From positions 1-48,272 of IMG/VR virus record IMGVR_UViG_3300006735_000056: a stretch of 48,272 bases of DNA; one strand, written 5' to 3'. The stretch comes from a virus. A model generated the notes under the pieces. It was not told the DNA's origin. It saw only the letters and a program-made list of their open reading frames with translations, and searched no databases. Shown piece after piece: positions 27,751-35,122 of this stretch. Position 1 is the first letter of the stretch. Each line of letters starts with the position of its first letter. A program made the translations under genes and the position numbers.

Positions 27751-28850
27751 GCCTCCACAATGGTGCCGTCGTGATAACGACACTTGCCGACGCACATCCC
27801 GTCGTTCTCGATGGTCGAGCAACGGGGTGCGCTCAGACCTGTCTTGTTGGGGCCACCGTATATGATGCTCTCGACTTGAACTCGTGTCGTGTGGGCATCG
27901 TAATCGACCCACCCCTGACGCTCGATAATGCTGCATATTTCGTCAATGTGCTTCTGCCTGTCCTCATTTGTGACGGCTTCGGGGCGGAAGAACCAGCGCA
28001 AGCGTGCGGCGAGGTAGGACACAAGGTGCAGTCGTTGCCGGTGCGTTGGGTTGCCCATGCCGAGTGCAGGTGAGAGACACGGAAGCACGATGATGTCGTC
28101 CAGCGTCACGTCAGGTAAGTCTTCTACCCTCTCGACATTGGCCTTGAAATTGTTGCGACGTTCGGGTAGCGCGATGCTGACTCTCGTTGAGCCGTGCTTG
28201 ATGTAGCCGGGGCGCGGGTCTTGAGCGAGGTCGTCCAAGTCGTCGTAGTCGCACGTCATGATTTCCTCGCTGCTGAGCGGAATGCTCCAGCACGCTCGCC
28301 TCGCGTTATATGAGTTCGGAATGCGAATCATGCCACTGGTGTCGAAGGCGACGGCTGGGTCGCTGCAGCCAAGTTCCAGTTTGTTGTGCCACTCCCTCAT
28401 CAACAGTCGCCCACCCTCCTTGATACGGCGCACGTCCGACGCTGAGGTGGGCATGTAGGTCTGACTCAGGGGCACCCATACGTGGAAGCCACCACCGCTG
28501 AACCACACGTAGTGTTGTAGGTCTTGCTCAAGCAGATAGGTGTGTAGCCGGCGGACCTGCTGCTGCATGTAGTCAAACTCCACCTCGGCTCCTCGCTGCT
28601 TGAAATCCTTGCAGTCGAAGTCCAAGATGAAGTGGTGAATGACCGGTGTGTCGTAGTCAACACGATGGTGTCGTGGGGCCTGTGTTGCTCTATAGCCGTA
28701 GGCTGTGAAGTAGGCGTTGCCGCTTCCATTCTTCCCACGCCAGTAGCGCTCCAGTTCAGTCCACGAGCGCACGATGTAGCGACCGCCCTGCTTTCCATCC
28801 GACCCAATCTCCAGCACTTCGCGAGGGAAGTCGAGCGGAACGAAAGCCAT
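27747..28850 (-). CDS. archaeo-eukaryotic DNA primase, small-subunit type
   Basis: This primase synthesises primers for the viral PolB. From ATG 28850 (GGAG eight bases upstream) it has 367 residues; a GTG at 28859 is the alternative start. Catalytic motifs: ILDFDCKD (Asp77, Asp79), SGGGFHVWVPL (His123, the sxH motif) and AFDTSGMIRIPNSYN (Asp170). The last 30 residues carry PRCSTIENDGMC, then GKCRYH, with Cys344, Cys353, Cys357 and His360. This recalls the cysteine cluster of the large primase subunit (PriL C-terminal, Fe-S) fused to some viral primases; whether it binds zinc or Fe-S is open. It is flanked by a winged-helix gene and an unrecognised small gene. Confidence 0.9.
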   Translation of the reverse strand: MAFVPLDFPREVLEIGSDGKQGGRYIVRSWTELERYWRGKNGSGNAYFTAYGYRATQAPRHHRVDYDTPVIHHFILDFDCKDFKQRGAEVEFDYMQQQVRRLHTYLLEQDLQHYVWFSGGGFHVWVPLSQTYMPTSASDVRRIKEGGRLLMREWHNKLELGCSDPAVAFDTSGMIRIPNSYNARRACWSIPLSSEEIMTCDYDDLDDLAQDPRPGYIKHGSTRVSIALPERRNNFKANVERVEDLPDVTLDDIIVLPCLSPALGMGNPTHRQRLHLVSYLAARLRWFFRPEAVTNEDRQKHIDEICSIIERQGWVDYDAHTTRVQVESIIYGGPNKTGLSAPRCSTIENDGMCVGKCRYHDGTIVEA

Positions 28851-28855
28851 GTGGC

Positions 28856-29167
28856 TCACTCCAAGATGCGCTTGATTTTGCGGCTGGCCTCGTTGAAGAC
28901 GAGGTAGGCTTCAGTTTCATGCAGCAGTTGCGGGGTATGAGCGACAACGTGGATGGTCCAACGACGGGTGCCTGCATCTTCGTCTACGCCGAGTTCGACG
29001 TAGTCAGTCAGTCGCATCTGCTTGTGAACGGTGACTTGCGCCAGTTCGTCATGCAGCAGGCTGTGAGCCACAACCACTTCGACACCTTCGGGCATTTTCT
29101 TCTGTAGCACGTGGCGCAGTTCTTCACAACGCTCTGCTGTCTTCTTCTTCAGTTCATCTCTGTTCAT
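28856..29167 (-). CDS. unrecognised 103-residue protein
   Basis: A 103-residue protein starting with an overlap to the Cas4-like gene's stop. A charged helix (RDELKKKTAERCEELRHVL) is followed by strands VEVVVAHSL and TRRWTIHVVAHT and a final basic helix (EASRKIKRILE). The alternating helix-strand order suggests a small alpha/beta fold. There are no catalytic motifs I can name. Placement between a Cas4-like nuclease and the primase suggests a DNA-replication accessory role; this is inference. Confidence 0.75.
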   Translation of the reverse strand: MNRDELKKKTAERCEELRHVLQKKMPEGVEVVVAHSLLHDELAQVTVHKQMRLTDYVELGVDEDAGTRRWTIHVVAHTPQLLHETEAYLVFNEASRKIKRILE

Positions 29168-30117
29168 TGTTCAGGCCTCCATCGTGGGCACAGTTCCATG
29201 TAATCGCAGAAGCCGCACTTGAAGTCGGATGAGGTTGGGAGGAAGTCACCGGTGAGATGAGCGTCCACCAAGGCGGTGAGACGCTTCTCAACGGACTTGG
29301 GCGCATAACGCCCACCCGGACCATTCACTGACTCATAGTCCCAGTGAGGTCCAGTGCCACCGTTGATTCCGCCGCCGGGGAAGGCCCAGCCCCATCCTGT
29401 GATGGGGAGGAACTCACCGTGCGGACTGTTCTCCAGCATCATGCGATAGAACTGCATTTCAGCGCGCATGTCTGATGCCTTGTTCGGCTTCCACTTACCC
29501 GTTTTCAGTTCCATCAGGACAACCCCTTGGCGACTGTCATCAAGGAACATACGGTCGATGTAGCCCTTCATGTGGATGGGAACCTCTGTGCCGTCGCTCG
29601 CGACGACCGTGCGAGACGCATGAATCTCGGCCTCGTTGCCCACTGGGAACCAGTCGCGCACTTCGTCCTCTGCGCAATTGCATAGTCGTTCAAACTGCCA
29701 CGTCACGTAAATGCGCAACTGCTCAGGCTCACCGTAGATGTAAGGCTCGGGTGGGATGGGTAGTGCTTCAATGCACATCGTCAGAGCCGTCTCTCTGTCA
29801 CCTGATTGGATGAGTTCGTAGACTGTGTCTACGATTGGGGTCATGGCCTTCCACCAATATTCCACAGCGTCGTGAACGTTGCTCCCACGAACGTGGTAGT
29901 CGCGTGTCTCTCCCGTGTGGCCGAGCACCTTCTCGATGAAATATTGCTGAGCGCACCAGTGGAATGTGCCCAGCGTTGATTTGCTCACGCGCAAGATGGT
30001 GTCTTCCATGTCAGGTTGCCACGCATAGGTGCTCTTGTCATAGGACTTGAGTAGGTCTTTGTGCTCGTAAGAATCACGCTCGTTGTTTCCCCCTTCGGGG
30101 TTGGGATTCCACCTCAC
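29164..30117 (-). CDS. Cas4/RecB-like PD-(D/E)XK nuclease with Fe-S cluster residues
   Basis: A 317-residue exonuclease-type protein. RecB-family motifs: RGSNVHDAVE (His82), GYIDRMFLDD (Asp188), VLMELKTGKW (Glu203, Lys205) and MQFYRMML (Gln222). Cys55 (FHWC) together with CGFCDYMELC at the end (Cys301, Cys304, Cys310) gives the four-cysteine iron-sulphur cluster of Cas4/AddB-type nucleases. No cas1 or CRISPR repeats are nearby, so a role in viral DNA end processing or recombination is more likely than spacer acquisition. The start GTG overlaps the preceding stop (GTGA); an internal ATG at codon 37 is possible, but the N-terminal 36 residues are polar and not diagnostic. Confidence 0.9.
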   Translation of the reverse strand: MRWNPNPEGGNNERDSYEHKDLLKSYDKSTYAWQPDMEDTILRVSKSTLGTFHWCAQQYFIEKVLGHTGETRDYHVRGSNVHDAVEYWWKAMTPIVDTVYELIQSGDRETALTMCIEALPIPPEPYIYGEPEQLRIYVTWQFERLCNCAEDEVRDWFPVGNEAEIHASRTVVASDGTEVPIHMKGYIDRMFLDDSRQGVVLMELKTGKWKPNKASDMRAEMQFYRMMLENSPHGEFLPITGWGWAFPGGGINGGTGPHWDYESVNGPGGRYAPKSVEKRLTALVDAHLTGDFLPTSSDFKCGFCDYMELCPRWRPEQ

Positions 30118-30410
30118 TGAAACGCACCGCCCATGGACGGCTCGTTGTCTGAGCGGTCATACTCCACGTTCTTGCGCTTCGTGTAGACAGTCTTACCTCG
30201 CTTGAACAGGTCCATGTCCAGTAGGAAATGGTCGGGAACGTCCTCGGACAAGTTCATCTCGATGATGGACTCATATGGCACGATACGTGTCCCGCCCTTC
30301 ACGAGTTTGAATGAGGCGAAACCTGCGAACGGTCCATCCATGGGCACGAACTCGCCCGTAAAGGTCGCACGTTCAGTGCGTGAGACAGCGTAGGTGATTT
30401 CCATCATCAT
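30114..30410 (-). CDS. unrecognised 98-residue protein
   Basis: A 98-residue product starting ATGATGATG at 30410 behind GAGGAGGTGAAGGA and overlapping the MazG-like stop. The upstream in-frame extension is read-through of that gene and is rejected. The sequence is mostly beta (MEITYAVSRTERATFTGEFVP, GFASFKLVKGGTRIVPYESI), then an acidic segment and a basic one (KRGKTVYTKRKN). It resembles small SH3- or OB-like folds, but no family is recognised. Co-translation with the MazG-like and Cas4-like genes is clear from the overlaps. Confidence 0.72.
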   Translation of the reverse strand: MMMEITYAVSRTERATFTGEFVPMDGPFAGFASFKLVKGGTRIVPYESIIEMNLSEDVPDHFLLDMDLFKRGKTVYTKRKNVEYDRSDNEPSMGGAFQ

Positions 30411-30592
30411 TCCTTCACCTCCTCCATCAGCCGCTGCACGTAGACGGCAGCGTCCATCAGTTCTTCCTGCAGGTGTTGCAGCCACTCAAGCAGCGTGAGG
30501 TCCGCACGTTCCATGGTGACGCCGTATTTGACTTCGCCCACCTTGGCTCTTCCCTGAATCTTCTCGCACACTTCGTCTTCAATTCTGCTCAT
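30407..30592 (-). CDS. MazG-like small helical protein
   Basis: A 61-residue helical protein. ATG 30592 is chosen because GGTGA lies five bases upstream. The pattern VGEVKYG, then LTLLEWLQHLQEELMDAAVYV, matches small phage proteins annotated as MazG-like or all-alpha NTP pyrophosphohydrolases (R..KYG...L....WL.H..EE..D.A.Y). The Glu-Glu...Asp set can bind magnesium in larger relatives. Here only the second half of such a fold is present, so enzymatic activity would need a dimer or tetramer. It sits immediately behind PolB, where nucleotide-pool functions are common. Confidence 0.65.
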   Translation of the reverse strand: MSRIEDEVCEKIQGRAKVGEVKYGVTMERADLTLLEWLQHLQEELMDAAVYVQRLMEEVKE

Positions 30593-30597
30593 ATCAA

Positions 30598-32976
30598 TCA
30601 CCAATAGTTCGTAGGCGCAGGCGCACCTGCGGCGACATTCAAATCCCAGCCGAGGCTGTCATAGATGTTCTTGAGTTTCGACTTGACCATGACGTCAAGC
30701 ACCTTCTCCCAGTCGACGTGATAGCGTCGTAGTTCAGCCTCTTCACGGAAAGCGATGTAGGTGGCTTTGCGCTCCTCTCCCTTGAGTGTGAAGTGGTCGG
30801 GCACCTCGTCTTTGAATCCAGCAACGTAAGTCCACGTCACGCTGTCGCCCTTGCGCCACGGCTCGGTGCCGATGTGTTGATTGTAATACAGAGCCGCCTT
30901 GGCTGCTGGTGTTGGGGACGAGTAGTCATCAGGCTCTTTGGTCAGACGGGTGGATGCGATGACATCTTCCATCCTGACCTTACCGGCCTTCACGTCAAGT
31001 GCGATGGCGCGTAGTGTTTCAGTGACCTCATCCTCGGAGGCTCCGTGACCGACCATGTTCATGGCCGTGCGTTGCACACGCTTTGTGATGGTGGAACTGC
31101 TCGATGCCTTGAGTTCATAGCCCGACACTTTCAGTTGTCCGGCTTCGTTCTCAGGCCACGTCTTGAATCCGAAGTAGCGGTTCTTCACAGGTGCCGTGGT
31201 CCAGTAATGGAAATACGCCTCAAGTTCCACGTCCATGTAGGACAGCGACAGTTTCTCCTGCGCTGTCTTGGTCAGGTGCTCAGCAAGCGCCTGTGCCTTG
31301 TCAAAGGGCACTTGGATGAACGCTGAGTCAGTGTGACCGAATAGTGAACGGTAGCCCAACTCCTCGCTCTCAGACATCAGGTGACGGATGGCCTCACGCC
31401 CACGGAACGTGATGGATGATGCTACGTCGTTGTCGACCCACATACCTTGCACAGCCTTCATTCCCATGTAGCCGTAGCAGGCGTTGACCGAAACCTTCGC
31501 CGCCATCTGTAGCATGTTGAAACCCAGCCGCTCCTCGTCTGTCTTGGCCTTCCGCATCTTGCGCTTATACTCAGCACGCAGTTCCAGCATCTCTTCGACA
31601 ATGGACGGTAGCACGCCCTTCGTCTGTTGGTCCCAGTGCGTGCCGTTGCCTAACGTCTTGATACCCGGTCCCGGCCCAGCACGTTTAGTGGTGGGGCACA
31701 GGTTGTCGCTGCGAATGATGTTGGGATATAGGGAAGCGTAGTCAACACAGGCCACACCCTCGTGTCGACCCGGCACTGGGTCGGGGATGTGTGCGGCCTG
31801 CATGTGCTCACGCTGCACGTATTTGGCACTGGGTGCCTTCAGGTCGGTGCGTCTGCTGATGAGGCCACGGATGTAGCGTGAGACGTTGTGTGTGCTCGCC
31901 CACTGCACGCCACACAATTGCTGCATGGCCACGAAGAACTCGATGGCGTTGAGCCGCTCTGCGATGTTGGCCAGCAGTGTGGTGTCGCGCAGACAATAAT
32001 CCACGAAGTCGTCGTAATATTCACGCCACCCGTTGTGGACAGTCATGCCCTCAATCTCATCCGTGAGTTTGGAACCGAGGTCCAGCAACTCAGCGAATGT
32101 GGCGAGTTTGCGATTGGGCACCTGCCCACGTCCTGACTTCTGCCATAGCGTCTCAAATCCGCTACCACTCTTCCAGTGAGCGGCAGAGTCCCAACACAGG
32201 CGACCCTTGATGGGTTGTTGTGTGTCCTTGTAGCCACCGTCCTTGAACGGTTTGAACACCTTGCCCAAGGGCGACAGTCGCTCAGGTTCGTCCATGCGAC
32301 TCATCATGTGCGGTAGGTCCGCCCACATGATGGCGTGCGCCACGAGGATGTCGGGGTCGCACTCTTCCATGTGCGTTAGGAAGGCATCGTGCATGTCGCC
32401 TTCGCTACCGAACTCAAACAGAATGTAGCCACCCTCCCGGTCAACGTATCGCTCACGAGGTGTAGTGATGTTGGGTCGCCATGCGAAGACGACATTCTCA
32501 TCACTGTGGCTGTCGACCACGGCCATGACCGTAGTGAACGCGTTGTTCCTGTCTGTGTTCCACTCCAAGTCGAAGTGCCACACACGCGGATGGAACTCAG
32601 GTAGTCCGTCCGGGTAGAGAGTGAAGAGGATTTGGTCGGCGTAGTTCAGGTCCGCCTCATACGTGGGCGGGATGCCACGGGCGTTCTTCAGTTCCCACAG
32701 GGAGGTAGGATTGTCGAAGGACACCTTCACCAACGCCGTGCCATCGAGCGCTGTCGCTCGCTCGGTGGGGTGAACCACCGCACTGGGGAACTGGAGCCGC
32801 AGTTTGCGCAGTCTGCGCTCACGCGATGCGGCTGGAATCCAGCAGAACGGACGGACGTAGTCTTGGTGTCCGGGGGCAATGATTCGCTCCACCACGTTAC
32901 CTGCCTTGCTTCGCATACGCAGGTAGATGGACGGGCCTTCGGCGGCACCCTCCGGGTAGAACGTGTCGACAATCAC
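30598..32976 (-). CDS. polB: family B DNA polymerase with proofreading domain
   Basis: This is the replicative polymerase, 792 residues. Exonuclease motifs: HFDLEW (Asp136, Glu138), VAHAIMWADLPHM (Asp220) and YCLRD (Tyr327, Asp331). Polymerase motif A is VDYASLYPNI (Asp412), motif B KVSVNACYG (Lys494, Asn498, Tyr501) and the KxRY motif KNRYFG (598-603). Motif C reads FGHTDSAF (547-553), where His replaces the first Asp of the canonical DTDS; the second Asp (550) is kept. The start is GTG 32976, four bases beyond the clamp stop, with no good ribosome site, which suggests coupling to the clamp gene. The length is at the short end of archaeal PolB. The clamp, RFC and primase genes complete the replisome. 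Confidence 0.96.
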   Translation of the reverse strand: MIVDTFYPEGAAEGPSIYLRMRSKAGNVVERIIAPGHQDYVRPFCWIPAASRERRLRKLRLQFPSAVVHPTERATALDGTALVKVSFDNPTSLWELKNARGIPPTYEADLNYADQILFTLYPDGLPEFHPRVWHFDLEWNTDRNNAFTTVMAVVDSHSDENVVFAWRPNITTPRERYVDREGGYILFEFGSEGDMHDAFLTHMEECDPDILVAHAIMWADLPHMMSRMDEPERLSPLGKVFKPFKDGGYKDTQQPIKGRLCWDSAAHWKSGSGFETLWQKSGRGQVPNRKLATFAELLDLGSKLTDEIEGMTVHNGWREYYDDFVDYCLRDTTLLANIAERLNAIEFFVAMQQLCGVQWASTHNVSRYIRGLISRRTDLKAPSAKYVQREHMQAAHIPDPVPGRHEGVACVDYASLYPNIIRSDNLCPTTKRAGPGPGIKTLGNGTHWDQQTKGVLPSIVEEMLELRAEYKRKMRKAKTDEERLGFNMLQMAAKVSVNACYGYMGMKAVQGMWVDNDVASSITFRGREAIRHLMSESEELGYRSLFGHTDSAFIQVPFDKAQALAEHLTKTAQEKLSLSYMDVELEAYFHYWTTAPVKNRYFGFKTWPENEAGQLKVSGYELKASSSSTITKRVQRTAMNMVGHGASEDEVTETLRAIALDVKAGKVRMEDVIASTRLTKEPDDYSSPTPAAKAALYYNQHIGTEPWRKGDSVTWTYVAGFKDEVPDHFTLKGEERKATYIAFREEAELRRYHVDWEKVLDVMVKSKLKNIYDSLGWDLNVAAGAPAPTNYW

Positions 32977-32980
32977 AGTG

Positions 32981-33745
32981 TCACGCCCGTTGGTCTACGA
33001 CAATGAGGGTGGCCTCTCCGCTGTCCCATGACTGCATGAGAATCAACGGCGCTGACTCCCCCACGTTGAACTTGGTCTGACTGGGATTGAGCAGAGGCAC
33101 TGTCTCGATGAACCACGCTCCGTAGTTCGCTTTGACCTTGTCACCCACAGCATCGCTTACCGGCGCCGAGGCGAAATAGCGCGCCTCGTGAGCCTTACCT
33201 GCGCGGATAACGAACTCCTTCTCGGCGGGGTTGACCGTCACCTCAAACACAGGGCTGCTGTCGAGAATGCCACTCATGGCCTTGATGGACATGAGGTCGC
33301 TCAAATCCAGTGAGCCGGACGTAGACACATCCTTGTTGGCGAACATCGTCTCCTTGGAGTCAACGTAGCCTTGGAACATCTTGGCGACAATGGATGCACG
33401 CGAAGCACTGGTGATTGATGTCGAGGTAGGAAACTGCACCTTGGACCGGCCGGCGATGACGAACAACGTCTTGCCTGAACCTGTCTGCTTTAGCGTCACG
33501 AACTCACTCTTGCAGCGCTTGATGAACTGCCGTGTCTTGTCCAAGTCACTGATGTAGAACGTCCCGCTGTCTTCCTTGCCCTCGTAGGGGATGAGTTCTT
33601 TCCGACGTAGGTAATACGTCTGAAACGCAACCTCAGCCTCCATGACTCCGCCCGCACTCAGCGTGACCAGCAGGTCTTCAGCGACTGCGCCGAAGGACGA
33701 CAGGAATGCGTTCAGTGCCTTCGCTTTGAACTTCATGCTCGGCAT
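32981..33745 (-). CDS. PCNA-like DNA sliding clamp
   Basis: A 254-residue sliding-clamp protein that would ring DNA and hold PolB. Two beta-rich halves of similar build are seen. The N-terminal KALNAFLSSFGAVAEDLLVTL resembles the first helix and strand of PCNA, and the C-terminus ends with APLILMQSW followed by ATLIVVDQRA, like the PCNA tail strands. The divergence from cellular PCNA is strong, so identification leans on length, fold pattern and position between PolB and small genes leading to RFC. The start overlaps the previous stop as TGATG; ATG 33736 is an alternative three codons inside. Confidence 0.8.
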   Translation of the reverse strand: MPSMKFKAKALNAFLSSFGAVAEDLLVTLSAGGVMEAEVAFQTYYLRRKELIPYEGKEDSGTFYISDLDKTRQFIKRCKSEFVTLKQTGSGKTLFVIAGRSKVQFPTSTSITSASRASIVAKMFQGYVDSKETMFANKDVSTSGSLDLSDLMSIKAMSGILDSSPVFEVTVNPAEKEFVIRAGKAHEARYFASAPVSDAVGDKVKANYGAWFIETVPLLNPSQTKFNVGESAPLILMQSWDSGEATLIVVDQRA

Positions 33746-33969
33746 CAGATAGACCCCCTGTATTTACGAGGCTTAGACCCCATGCCGACACGCTCTGTCG
33801 TCTCGATTGAGAGACGTCGTTGGTTGTCGCCAATGATATCAGCGAAGTCGGTAAGGCTTGACTGCTTGAGCACATGACCACCGCAGTGCACACAGATGTG
33901 TGGCTTCTGCGTAGGCTCAGGCTCAGGCTTGCCGCCCATGACTTTCTTCCACAATTTCCATTTGCTCAT
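33745..33969 (-). CDS. small CxxC protein upstream of clamp
   Basis: A 74-residue protein. ATG 33969 follows AAGGAGAGAGAAAG; the open frame further upstream lies in non-coding DNA and has no ribosome site. The N-terminus is basic and aromatic (SKWKLWKKVMGG), then a PEPEPTQKP linker, a single CVHCGGH knuckle, and an Arg-rich end. One CxxC pair can bind metal only as a dimer or with histidines. It is the first gene after the 141-bp non-coding stretch and is translationally coupled to the clamp. Function unknown. Confidence 0.72.
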   Translation of the reverse strand: MSKWKLWKKVMGGKPEPEPTQKPHICVHCGGHVLKQSSLTDFADIIGDNQRRLSIETTERVGMGSKPRKYRGSI

Positions 33970-34110
33970 CTTTCTCTCTCCTTGAATGGTGCACAGGTGG
34001 GGGGACACGCAGGAAGAAGAAACGAACCTCCCCTGCGCCCAGCCACGGTAAGATACCGTGGGGGTGAAACCCTTCGCGCGTCTTTATTTTGCAGACCCCC
34101 GTGTTGTGCA
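33970..34110 (-). other. 141-bp non-coding stretch inside the replication block
   Basis: This is the longest gene-free stretch in the window. On the minus strand it holds an AAAATAAAG TATA-like run (near 34081-34090), a perfect palindrome (34043-34061) about 27 bases downstream of it, a second inverted repeat CGCAGG/CCTGCG (34009-34014 with 34032-34037), a pyrimidine-rich segment and the ribosome site of the next gene. No open frame with a start is convincing. An internal promoter with operator, an attenuator, or a replication origin are all possible; I cannot choose between them. Confidence 0.5.
34043..34061. promoter_or_regulatory. perfect palindrome CCACGGTA-AGA-TACCGTGG
   Basis: Two 8-base arms match perfectly around a 3-base spacer. 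The palindrome lies where transcription would begin if the TATA-like run at about 34085 is used on the minus strand, so it could be an operator for a viral repressor. As RNA it forms a compact hairpin and could instead stop or attenuate transcription from the RecA-like gene. Confidence 0.5.
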
Positions 34111-35112
34111 TCACAGCGAGCCGTCGTAGAGTTCGGGCAACCCGAACCACTGCGGCTCCTTTCCTGCCTCCGTGATGAGTGTAGTGCGACGCTGGCCCTG
34201 CAGTTTTGCATTGGTCTTGCTCTTGTCGAACGTGACTTGATATTCGCTGCGGATAACTTCGCCCGTATCTTCGTCCTTCTCGTCCTTGCGTTCACAGCGT
34301 AGAATCTGATACACGTAGTTGTTGGACGACTTCTCGTAGTCAGGGCGCCACTGTGGTGCAGTGTCCTCGCTCTTACCGAATGAATAGTTCGTCAGACGCA
34401 GGTGCGTCTCCCAAAAGACGCGCACGCCGGCCTTGACCAACCCACGGCAAATCGCCGTCAGTTGGTGGAATCGAGTCTTGCGAATGGCCCAGTCCCACTG
34501 GTGCCCCACCTTCTTGTTCCAGTCAGCAGCCTCGATACCATCCTTGGCGATGTTGAGGTCAACGATACGCATGCAGTTCACACACACGCTGTCCCACAGG
34601 TCGATGCCCGTGATGTGAACACCCCACAGACGAGGACCATCATAGTCGGGATTGCGTTGACTTTGAGCGCACTCCAATGCGAACTGCCCAAGGCTCATCA
34701 CACGTTCGTGTGTGAGAGGGTAGTCGTAGGCCGTGCGGTCCTTCTTCATCATGACCCAAGGCTCCCAGACACGGATGCTCTGCCGAGAGGAGTGGAAGGC
34801 CGACTTGTTGGCGGCAAGGCCACCGTCGAAGTCGAAGCCCCACAGTTCCATCTTCTTCTCTTGCTCAGTGCGCTCAGGCGCTTGTAGCCACTTACCGAAG
34901 GCGTCCGTGACTACGGCCGTCTTCCCTGTGTTGTCATGGCCAGCGAGCACACAGAACGTATGTGTCTGCGGCATGTGGTCCATGGTGGTCAGTTCTTGCC
35001 GGAGGTCTGCGAAGGGGTCCGCACTCTCACGCTTGTGAGGTGGCGTCTGCTCAATGACCTTCTGCTCCTTCTGCTCTTTCTCTGCTTGCTTCGTCTTTCC
35101 AAATCCTGCCAT
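34111..35112 (-). CDS. RecA/RadA-superfamily ATPase (Sak4-like)
   Basis: A 333-residue ATPase with Walker A GHDNTGKT (58-65), WGFDFDGG following the first strand, and Walker B HITGIDLWDSV (Asp171). A single RecA core without the helix-hairpin-helix N-domain of cellular RadA is like the Sak4-type phage recombinases (AAA_24), which anneal or pair single strands. The first 45 residues are charged and probably disordered (KEQKEQKV, then KRESADPF). It sits next to a possible ssDNA-binding protein and RFC, consistent with recombination-dependent replication or repair. The C-terminal half (RSEYQVTFDKSKTNAKL) is typical of this group. Confidence 0.8.
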   Translation of the reverse strand: MAGFGKTKQAEKEQKEQKVIEQTPPHKRESADPFADLRQELTTMDHMPQTHTFCVLAGHDNTGKTAVVTDAFGKWLQAPERTEQEKKMELWGFDFDGGLAANKSAFHSSRQSIRVWEPWVMMKKDRTAYDYPLTHERVMSLGQFALECAQSQRNPDYDGPRLWGVHITGIDLWDSVCVNCMRIVDLNIAKDGIEAADWNKKVGHQWDWAIRKTRFHQLTAICRGLVKAGVRVFWETHLRLTNYSFGKSEDTAPQWRPDYEKSSNNYVYQILRCERKDEKDEDTGEVIRSEYQVTFDKSKTNAKLQGQRRTTLITEAGKEPQWFGLPELYDGSL

Positions 35113-35122
35113 TCATCTCACC

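Noticed and set aside
27751-27936. Upstream extension of the winged-helix gene over the primase gene.
   Set aside because: Composition (many Arg and His) is that of a shadow frame, and ATG 27750 has a good ribosome site and ATGA overlap.
29164-30117. CRISPR-Cas system suggested by the Cas4-like nuclease.
   Set aside because: No cas1, cas2, other cas genes or direct-repeat arrays are visible; Cas4-like nucleases are common in archaeal viruses.
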